Positions 1 to 6,349 of a DNA stretch of 7,309 nucleotides are shown here, in pieces (within the stretch, counting starts at the first letter, position 1; every line of letters starts with the position of its first letter). This DNA is from Candidatus Delongbacteria bacterium (GTDB lineage: Bacteria > Delongbacteria > UBA4055), in the NCBI GenBank assembly GCA_016938535.1, contig JAFGUL010000115.1:1-7309 (forward strand), in the 5' to 3' direction. Both the position numbers and the translations under genes were made by a program. The notes under the pieces are model-generated. The model saw only the letters and a list, made by a program, of their open reading frames with translations, did no database searches and was not told the DNA's origin.

Positions 1-555
<555 letters not shown>

Positions 556-575
556 AATATACGGATTGATTAAAA

Positions 576-2963
576 ATGAAAATTTCAGCCAAGTGGCTTA
601 AAGAATACACAGATTTCGAAATAAATTCAGAAAATGTAGGTGAAACAGCCCACAAACTGGCTATTCTCGGATTTGAGACAGAAAGTATTGAGCATATTAA
701 AAATGATTATGCAAATTTCGCTGTCGGCAAAGTTATCGAGTGTTTAAAGCATCCGAATGCAGACAAACTGAGCTTATGTAAAGTGGATGTGGGAACTGAA
801 GTTCTGCCTATAGTATGCGGTGCTCCCAATGTTGCCGCCGGTCAGACTGTTCCGGTTGCACTTGAGGGTGCAAAAGTAAAAGATTTCGTGATCAAAAAAA
901 CAAAGATCCGCGGAGAAGAATCCATCGGAATGATCTGCGCCGAAGACGAGCTTGGATTGTCTGACGATCACGACGGCATTATGGTGCTTGACGACAGCCT
1001 TGCAGCAGGAACACCTTTAAAAGAACTTTTCGGATACGAGGATCATGTACTCGAATTCGAAGTTACTTCCAACAGGGCAGACGCGCTCGGTTATATCGGG
1101 TTCGCGAGAGAATTCGCCTATCTGACAGGCTCAGACCTGAAAATTCCGGAATTTTCACTTGAAGAATCGAATGAAAAAGCTTCGGATAGTGTAAAGATAA
1201 GTATCCTTGACGAAAAAGCGTGCCCGAGATACTGCGGAAGGGTCATAAAAAATGTTAAGGTAAAAGAATCGCCTGACTGGCTCAAGCAAAGACTGACTGC
1301 AGTCGGATTAAGGCCGATAAACAATGTGGTAGATATTACCAACTTCGTCATGCTTGAGACCGGACATCCGCTTCACGCTTTCGATTTCAACAATGTGTCA
1401 GGCCGTGAAATAATCGTAAAAAAAGCTGCTAAGGATGAAAAATTCACTACTCTTGACGAAAAGGAATTCGAGCTGAACGAAAGCATCCTTATGATCTGCG
1501 ATGCTGAAAAATCTGTCGCACTCGCGGGAGTCATGGGAGGAATGAACAGCGGCGTAACTGAAGGAACGAAGGATGTTCTGCTTGAAGTGGCTTATTTCAA
1601 CCTTGCCGACATCAGAGAGACCGTCAAGCTGACGAACCTTCACACTGATTCTTCAAAAAGATTTGAAAGAGGCATAGATCCCAACGATTCAGAGTTCGTG
1701 ATAAACAGAGCAGCAGCGCTAATAAATGAGCTTGCAGGTGGCGAAGTACTTTCAGGTATAGTTGATGTTTATCCTGAGAAGATCAAAGAAAAAAGCATAG
1801 AGCTACGCCTTTCAAGAACAGATAAGGTTCTGGGATTCCAGATCGATAAAGAAAAAATAATATCTTCATTCAACACAATAGGGCTGAAAACAGAGGTAAA
1901 AAACAGTGATACGCTTTCTGTCATTGTGCCAACTTTCAGGCCGGACATTACGCGGGAGATAGATCTGATAGAGGAAGCGGTCAGACTATACGGATACGAC
2001 AGAATTCCTGAAGTTACTCTTTCTACAATAAGCCTTGAACCGGACATCAACGCGGAAGAAACGCTCCTTGACAGAGCGAGAGTAACTCTAAAAAATCTCG
2101 GACTGACCGAAACATTGAGCAAAAGCATGGTTGACGGGAAATTCTGCGCACCGTTCGTTAAAAAACCCGTAAAAATAGACCATCCTCTCAACGAGGAAAT
2201 GAACCATCTAAGGAACTCGCTGCTGGTCTCACTTCTTCAGACAGCGGACAAGAATATACGCAGAAAGAATGAAAATATAGGCATTTTCGAGGCAGGAAAA
2301 ATATTTTTCTATGATGAAAGCGCCATAGTAGAAAAAAATTCTGTCGCTGCGCTGCTGACGGGAATAAAGAACTTCCAGTCATGGAACTGTCCCGAATCGA
2401 AATATGATTTCTACGATATCAAAGGTCTAGCTGAGGCCTTCCTTTCAGATTTCTGCAGAAAAGAACTCGGTTTTTCACCGGGTGCAGCTTCCCCGTATTT
2501 CGACAAAGACAGTTCGGTATCTGTATTTCTGAATGACAGACTGATCGGCTGTTTCGGGGAACTTTCAGAGAAAACTTTGAAGGTGTTTGATATTGAACAG
2601 CCTGTCTTCTGTTTTGAATTCGATCTTGAAAATATTGAATACATCTCACGATCCGGCGAATTTAAAATCAGGGAACTTTCAAAATATCCGAAAGTAATAA
2701 AAGATGTTTCCGTCCTTCTTGAAGAAAATGATAACGCGGAAAGAGTAGCGGAATACATAAAGAAAAAAGCCGGCAGCCTTCTTACTTCAGTGACAGTAGT
2801 TGATCTCTATAAAGGCGAGCAGGTGGGAGAAAACAGAAAATCATACACTTTCAGAATGTGCTTCCAGTCAGTTGAAAGAACTCTGAAAGATAAAGAAATA
2901 GAAAAATTGTTCGGTAATATAGTAACGGGTCTGAAAAATGACCTTAAACTTGAAATCAGATAA
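576..2963 (+). CDS. pheT: Phenylalanine--tRNA ligase beta subunit
   Basis: Structural, tRNA-binding and editing subunit that pairs with PheS. At 795 residues it is a normal full-length bacterial PheT. Domains in order: N-terminal segment; OB-fold tRNA-binding domain at about residues 42-150 (FAVGKVIECLKHPNADKLS and later KIRGEESIGMICAEDELGL); B3/B4 editing domain at about 210-385 (RPINNVVDITNFVMLETGHP and the MGGMNSGVT region); B5 domain at about 400-475; inactive synthetase-like core at about 485-690; and an anticodon-binding FDX-ACB domain at about 702-795 (SKYPKVIKDVSVLLEE onward). B5 keeps the magnesium-ligand pattern of the family: D457, D463, E466 and E467 in FRPDITREIDLIEEA. The ATG at 576 begins MKISAKWLKEY, the conserved family start, although no clear Shine-Dalgarno precedes it (the 20-base gap is AT-rich). 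It is probably translated from the pheS message. No frameshift or missing domain is seen. Confidence 0.98.
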   Translation: MKISAKWLKEYTDFEINSENVGETAHKLAILGFETESIEHIKNDYANFAVGKVIECLKHPNADKLSLCKVDVGTEVLPIVCGAPNVAAGQTVPVALEGAKVKDFVIKKTKIRGEESIGMICAEDELGLSDDHDGIMVLDDSLAAGTPLKELFGYEDHVLEFEVTSNRADALGYIGFAREFAYLTGSDLKIPEFSLEESNEKASDSVKISILDEKACPRYCGRVIKNVKVKESPDWLKQRLTAVGLRPINNVVDITNFVMLETGHPLHAFDFNNVSGREIIVKKAAKDEKFTTLDEKEFELNESILMICDAEKSVALAGVMGGMNSGVTEGTKDVLLEVAYFNLADIRETVKLTNLHTDSSKRFERGIDPNDSEFVINRAAALINELAGGEVLSGIVDVYPEKIKEKSIELRLSRTDKVLGFQIDKEKIISSFNTIGLKTEVKNSDTLSVIVPTFRPDITREIDLIEEAVRLYGYDRIPEVTLSTISLEPDINAEETLLDRARVTLKNLGLTETLSKSMVDGKFCAPFVKKPVKIDHPLNEEMNHLRNSLLVSLLQTADKNIRRKNENIGIFEAGKIFFYDESAIVEKNSVAALLTGIKNFQSWNCPESKYDFYDIKGLAEAFLSDFCRKELGFSPGAASPYFDKDSSVSVFLNDRLIGCFGELSEKTLKVFDIEQPVFCFEFDLENIEYISRSGEFKIRELSKYPKVIKDVSVLLEENDNAERVAEYIKKKAGSLLTSVTVVDLYKGEQVGENRKSYTFRMCFQSVERTLKDKEIEKLFGNIVTGLKNDLKLEIR

Positions 2964-2980
2964 AAAAATGAGGGCGCTTT

Positions 2981-3364
2981 ATGGATTATAAAGACATTAA
3001 GGAAAAGATCACGCTGGCCGCTAACAAGATCAAAAGTCTTCAGGCGGAAATAAAAGAAAAGGATGTGAACATCTCTGAATTAAACTCTGAGATTAATGAA
3101 CTGAAGAAAAAAAATACATCACTTACAGAAGAATGCGAAAAAATAAAACTCGAGAACGAAAAATTATCAAAGGATAATCAGAAAGTTGTGAGTGAGATAG
3201 AGGAGAAACTGGCCGAACTTGACGCTCTTTTCTCAGAAGATACAGAAAAAAAAGAAGAACCTAAAAAAACCGAAAAGAAAGAACCTAAAAAGGAAGATAA
3301 AAAAGAAGCTGAAGAGGATTCCGAGGTTGAATCTGAACTTGAGGAGCTCGACAAGCTTTTATAA
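2981..3364 (+). CDS. Small coiled-coil protein, possible ZapB-like cell-division partner
   Basis: A 127-residue soluble protein with no signal peptide or membrane segment. Residues about 3-78 form a continuous predicted coiled coil: charged, with leucine/isoleucine at heptad-like spacing (IKSLQAEIKEKDVNISELNS and onward). Residues about 83-120 are a low-complexity Lys/Glu tail that includes an octapeptide repeated twice (EPKKTEKK, EPKKEDKK). The end is a short acidic, leucine-containing segment (LEELDKLL) that could be a docking peptide. A TGAGGG Shine-Dalgarno lies 6 bases upstream of the ATG. The gene is 17 bases after pheT and 12 bases before zapA, so all three are probably co-transcribed. 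Position and architecture suggest a ZapB-type coiled coil working with ZapA at the FtsZ ring, but coiled coils resemble one another and I see no family-specific motif. The alternative is an unrelated cytoplasmic coiled-coil protein of unknown function. Confidence 0.9.
   Translation: MDYKDIKEKITLAANKIKSLQAEIKEKDVNISELNSEINELKKKNTSLTEECEKIKLENEKLSKDNQKVVSEIEEKLAELDALFSEDTEKKEEPKKTEKKEPKKEDKKEAEEDSEVESELEELDKLL
3257..3304 (+). repeat. Tandem octapeptide-coding repeat (2 x 24 bases)
   Basis: Two adjacent 24-base units inside the coiled-coil gene encode EPKKTEKK and EPKKEDKK. The first 11 bases (GAACCTAAAAA) are identical at 3257 and 3281. The pattern suggests expansion of a low-complexity Lys/Glu linker by duplication, and it may vary in copy number between strains. 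Only two units are present. Confidence 0.6.
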
Positions 3365-3376
3365 TATCGGCACCGT

Positions 3377-3640
3377 ATGACATCTTCAATTAAAGTAAAT
3401 ATTCTCGGCGAAGAATTTCCTGTAAAGGTCAACACTGACCAGGAGGAATATATAAGGGAAGTCGTTCAGCATGTTATTGACGAAATGGAAAAAGTAAAGA
3501 CACTTACAAATGAAAATTCGACAAAACGGATAGCTGTTCTGGCCGCTCTTAACATTACCGCGGAATTTCTTCACAGAGACAAGTCTTTAAAGGACAATAT
3601 TTCGGATATAGAGAATATACTGAAGGATATTGACCTGTGA
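3377..3640 (+). CDS. zapA: Cell division protein ZapA
   Basis: An 87-residue ZapA-family protein, within the family's short size range. ZapA binds FtsZ in the cytoplasm, cross-links protofilaments and stabilises the Z-ring. The N-terminal half carries the family's beta-strand head (IKVNILGEEFPVKVN, then the DQEEYIREVVQHVIDEM region). The C-terminal half is the long dimerising/tetramerising helix, recognisable by KRIAVLAALNITAEFLH. The ATG at 3377 gives the usual ZapA start (MTSSIKVNILGEE). There is no obvious Shine-Dalgarno in the 12-base gap after the coiled-coil gene, so translational coupling to that gene is likely. A structured RNA starts about 10 bases after the stop codon. I see no oddity in the protein. 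Confidence 0.93.
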   Translation: MTSSIKVNILGEEFPVKVNTDQEEYIREVVQHVIDEMEKVKTLTNENSTKRIAVLAALNITAEFLHRDKSLKDNISDIENILKDIDL

Positions 3641-3650
3641 AATTTTTAAA

Positions 3651-3838
3651 GATTCCGGCTCTTTTATGTAGTAGTATCAAAAAAAGAAAAAAAGGGTTTC
3701 GTAAAATGAATGACCGTGACATAAAGCCTCTTCCGATGAAAAAAGCGGCCCTCTTTAGGGTAGTGGACTATGAAAACCGGCACAAGCGATTCCCAACTTA
3801 TGAAAATAAGCTGCTATCTACTCTAAGAGCCGGAGTAT
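3651..3838 (+). ncRNA. ssrS: Probable 6S RNA
   Basis: 6S RNA mimics an open promoter and binds housekeeping-sigma RNA polymerase, usually accumulating in stationary phase. Bases 3652-3663 pair with 3825-3836 in a 12-bp stem (CCGGCTCTT with AAGAGCCGG at its core, one G-U near the outer end), closing about 160 bases. Inside, an A-rich 5' strand (3679-3693) is unpaired. GGG 3694-3696 and TCGT 3699-3702 can pair with CCC 3792-3794 and GCGA 3786-3789 to open an inner arm tipped by CCCT-CTTT-AGGG (3749-3760). On the 3' strand, CTTAT-GAAA-ATAAG (3797-3810) forms a small tetraloop hairpin, a feature seen in known 6S central bubbles. Length (about 186 nt) and position directly after zapA fit ssrS. Ends are approximate. 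The primary sequence is too divergent to identify by eye, so the call rests on structure and synteny. I found no tmRNA, RNase P or SRP RNA signature. Confidence 0.65.
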
Positions 3839-3937
3839 TTATTTAATTCTGAACCCGCTTTAAAAAATGATGACTCATACGGTATTCCAAAAAAAGGAAG
3901 AAATTGTTCATTTTAATATAAATTAAGGAGTATCGAC
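3839..3937 (+). promoter_or_regulatory. AT-rich leader between the RNA gene and rny
   Basis: About 100 non-coding bases rich in A/T. The T-rich bases just after the RNA's closing stem (TATTTATTT, 3836-3844) could help end or process the RNA. Bases 3885-3899 can form a weak 4-bp hairpin with a seven-A loop. The only strong signal is the Shine-Dalgarno AAGGAG at 3925-3930, 7 bases before the rny ATG. An rny promoter may lie here, but I could not find a -35/-10 pair with acceptable spacing. Confidence 0.4.
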
Positions 3938-5512
3938 ATGATAAGCTACATTTACTTATTAATATCCGTCCCGTTCTCATTCATTCTGGGACTCTATTTT
4001 TTCAAATGGCGTTCGGAAAGTAAGATCGGAAGGGCAAGAAATCATGCTGAGCAGATAAGATCGGAAGCGAGAAAAGAAGCGGAAGTTATACTTAAAGACG
4101 CTCAGGCAAATGTGCTCAAAGAAGAGATCAAACTTAAAGATCAGCTTTCAAAAGAAAAAGACAAATTCGAAGACGAGATCAGAAAAAAAGAAAACGAGAT
4201 ACACAAAGAACAGCTTCAGCTTAAGGACAAAGAGAACTCGATCAAGCAGCAGATCGATGAGATGCATAAGAAGGAAAAAGAACTCAAAAGTAAAGAACAG
4301 TCTGTAGAGGATAAAAAGAGATACCTGGAAAACAAACAGGATGAAATTGAGGAAAAACACAAGGAAGCTCTTGAAAAACTTCAGAAGATATCTGGGCTTA
4401 CAAAGGACGAAGTGATCGAAGAGCTTAAAAACCAGCTGATAAACGATGCCAAGAACAGTGTTGCAAAGATCATAAAAGATATTAAGGACGAAGCCAGAGA
4501 TACTGCCGATAAAGAAGCGAAGAATATCGTAGTAAGCGCTATCCAGAGAACTGCTGCAGATCACAGTGCCGATACAACATTATCTGTCGTGAATCTTCCG
4601 AACGACGAGATCAAGGGAAGGATAATCGGAAGAGAGGGAAGAAATATCAGATCGTTCGAACAGGCCACCGGAATTGAGGTCATAGTTGACGATACTCCGG
4701 GCGCTGTCGTTCTTTCGGGATTCGATCCGTATAGAAGAGCAATAGCCAAGAACGCTCTTGAAAGACTTATCCAGGACGGAAGGGTTCATCCCGGCAAGAT
4801 AGAGGAGATAGTCGAGAAATCAAAGAAAGAGCTCGAGAAGGAGATAAAAGAACTCGGTCAGGATACAGCGATGGATCTTGGAGTTCACAACCTTCATCCT
4901 GAGCTTATAAAACTTATAGGAAGACTTAACTATAGAACAAGCTACGGCCAGAATGTTCTACTTCACTCGATAGAATGCGCAAAGCTCTGCGGACTCATGG
5001 CTGCCGAACTCGATTACGATGTAAAACTTGCCGTAAGGGCGGGACTTCTTCACGATATCGGAAAGGCTGTTGACCAGTATCAGGAAGGAACACATGTTGA
5101 GCTGGGGATCGAGCTCGCAAAAAAATATAAAGAACATAAGATCATAATAAATTCGATCGCTGCACATCACGAAGATGCTCCGATCATGCATCCTATAGCC
5201 GCGCTTGTAATGGCAGCCGATGCAATTTCTTCATCCAGACCCGGAGCAAGAAGGGAAACTCTCGGAAACTACCTCCAGAGGCTCGAAAAACTCGAAGCTG
5301 TCGCTATGGGTTATGACGGGGTCACGAAGTCTTATGCCATTCAGGCGGGAAGAGAGATCAGGGTTCTGGTCGAGAATGAACAGGTGGATGATGCCAGAGC
5401 AGATATGCTTGCGAGCGATATTGCCGAGCAGATCCAGAGCGAAATGAAATATCCCGGACATATCAAGGTAACTGTTATCAGGGAATACAGAGCCAGCAGC
5501 ATGGCCAAATAA
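3938..5512 (+). CDS. rny: Ribonuclease Y (membrane-anchored endoribonuclease)
   Basis: RNase Y starts mRNA decay by endonucleolytic cleavage at the inner face of the membrane. It is 524 residues, almost the same as the roughly 520 of the Bacillus enzyme. Residues about 2-22 form one N-terminal membrane anchor (ISYIYLLISVPFSFILGLYF). Residues about 28-195 are a very long charged coiled coil. A KH RNA-binding domain at about 215-280 has the GxxG loop at G231-R-E-G234 (KGRIIGREGRNIRSFEQ). The HD hydrolase domain spans about 335-430, with the metal-binding HD pair at H372-D373 (LLHDIGKAVD) and a further HHEDAP motif. The ATG at 3938 places the anchor at the N-terminus and has AAGGAG 7 bases upstream. 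The next gene, ymdB, begins 14 bases downstream, the arrangement known from Firmicutes. The gene appears intact. Confidence 0.98.
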   Translation: MISYIYLLISVPFSFILGLYFFKWRSESKIGRARNHAEQIRSEARKEAEVILKDAQANVLKEEIKLKDQLSKEKDKFEDEIRKKENEIHKEQLQLKDKENSIKQQIDEMHKKEKELKSKEQSVEDKKRYLENKQDEIEEKHKEALEKLQKISGLTKDEVIEELKNQLINDAKNSVAKIIKDIKDEARDTADKEAKNIVVSAIQRTAADHSADTTLSVVNLPNDEIKGRIIGREGRNIRSFEQATGIEVIVDDTPGAVVLSGFDPYRRAIAKNALERLIQDGRVHPGKIEEIVEKSKKELEKEIKELGQDTAMDLGVHNLHPELIKLIGRLNYRTSYGQNVLLHSIECAKLCGLMAAELDYDVKLAVRAGLLHDIGKAVDQYQEGTHVELGIELAKKYKEHKIIINSIAAHHEDAPIMHPIAALVMAADAISSSRPGARRETLGNYLQRLEKLEAVAMGYDGVTKSYAIQAGREIRVLVENEQVDDARADMLASDIAEQIQSEMKYPGHIKVTVIREYRASSMAK

Positions 5513-5526
5513 AGAGGATACAGCCA

Positions 5527-6327
5527 ATGAGAACCGGAATTCTGTTCATAGCTGATGTAGTCGGGGAACCGGGTATGAACATACTTGAGAAGGCGATGCC
5601 TAAACTCAGAATGCAGTACAAACCCGACCTCGTAATAGTCAACGGAGAGAACACGAGAGCCGGAAAAGGCCTTTCCGAAGGTCTTGCGAGAAAATATTTT
5701 CAGCTCGGTGTAAATGTGATCACAAGCGGGAATCATATCTGGGACTTCGCGGCATTTCACAATACTCTCAAAAATCCCGCTTACCAGAATATCATAAGAC
5801 CCATGAACTATCCGGAAGGCGTGCCCGGAAGGGGTTCATTTATCGCCGAGGCGGCGAACGGTGCCAAAGTATGCGTAATAAATCTTCAGGGACGAACTTT
5901 TATGGCTCCGATCGACTGTCCCTTCAAGAATATCAGAGAGTTCATCGTTAAAACAGGATCACAGGCAAAAATATTCTTCGTTGATTTTCATGCCGAGGCT
6001 ACTGCGGAAAAGATCGCCATGGGCAGATATCTCGACGGATACGCTTCCGCTGTCGTGGGCACACATACCCATGTTCAGACTGCTGACGAAGAAATACTCG
6101 CTAAGGGTACCGCTTACATAACAGACGCCGGAATGACCGGACCTTTTGACGGGGTTATCGGAATGAAAACCGAGACTGCGCTGAACAGATTCAGATTCCA
6201 GACCCCCTTCAAGTACGAAGCTGCCGAAGATGACGCGAGATTTAACGGTGTTTTCATCACAGTGGACAGCGATACGGGGAAAGCAGAATCTATTGAAAGA
6301 ATCAATTTTAAAGAAACCGACCTGTAA
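5527..6327 (+). CDS. ymdB: YmdB-family metallophosphoesterase (TIGR00282 type)
   Basis: A 266-residue calcineurin-like phosphoesterase, full length for the family. Bacillus YmdB and the Deinococcus homologue are dinuclear-metal phosphodiesterases active on cyclic nucleotides; in Bacillus the protein affects biofilm and motility choices. The expected metal ligands are visible: D10 (FIADVVGEPG), E41 and N42 (VNGEN), N69 and H70 (SGNHIWDF), H155 (VDFHAEAT), and H180 and H182 (GTHTHVQTAD). Other family landmarks are NLQGRTFMAP and YITDAGMTGP. The start MRTGILFIAD agrees with homologues and has AGAGGA 8 bases upstream. Its adjacency to rny, conserved in several phyla, suggests co-expression and perhaps a link to RNA turnover, but the substrate in this organism is unknown. 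There is no signal peptide, so it should be cytoplasmic. Confidence 0.96.
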   Translation: MRTGILFIADVVGEPGMNILEKAMPKLRMQYKPDLVIVNGENTRAGKGLSEGLARKYFQLGVNVITSGNHIWDFAAFHNTLKNPAYQNIIRPMNYPEGVPGRGSFIAEAANGAKVCVINLQGRTFMAPIDCPFKNIREFIVKTGSQAKIFFVDFHAEATAEKIAMGRYLDGYASAVVGTHTHVQTADEEILAKGTAYITDAGMTGPFDGVIGMKTETALNRFRFQTPFKYEAAEDDARFNGVFITVDSDTGKAESIERINFKETDL

Positions 6328-6338
6328 ATGAAATTAAG

Positions 6339-6344
6339 AGGAGG
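6339..6344 (+). promoter_or_regulatory. Perfect Shine-Dalgarno for the serpin gene
   Basis: AGGAGG stands 5 bases before the ATG at 6350 and fixes that codon as the serpin start. An earlier ATG at 6328, just after the ymdB stop, has no such site and is not in the serpin frame. This is the strongest ribosome-binding site in the window. Confidence 0.85.
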
Positions 6345-6349
6345 TTCAG

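Noticed and set aside
1769..2191. Minus-strand 140-codon frame inside pheT
   Set aside because: It is wholly antisense to conserved PheT B5 and core domains, with no ribosome-binding site or family features.
3591..3635. Possible promoters for the RNA gene near the end of zapA (TATACT at 3616-3621; TTGACC at 3630-3635)
   Set aside because: TATACT has only a poor -35 match at a long spacing and would start transcription some 20 bases too early. TTGACC has no -10 element at a usable distance.
3651..3838. tmRNA, RNase P RNA, SRP RNA or a common riboswitch as alternatives for the structured RNA
   Set aside because: No tRNA-like end with a T-loop and CCA, no RNase P core such as GAGGAAAGTCC, no SRP GGAAG/AGCAG domain, and no riboswitch core that I recognise. 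Position after zapA and overall shape favour 6S RNA.
3637..3846. A 69-codon reading frame with a GTG start overlapping the end of zapA
   Set aside because: It lies almost exactly over the structured RNA, starts inside the zapA stop region without a ribosome-binding site, and its peptide has no recognisable family. It is best explained as chance openness within the RNA gene.
4148..4564. Minus-strand 138-codon frame encoding a very Phe/Leu-rich, membrane-like peptide
   Set aside because: It is the antisense shadow of the Lys/Glu-rich coiled coil of RNase Y: AAA/GAA codons read in reverse give Phe/Leu. No start signals support it.
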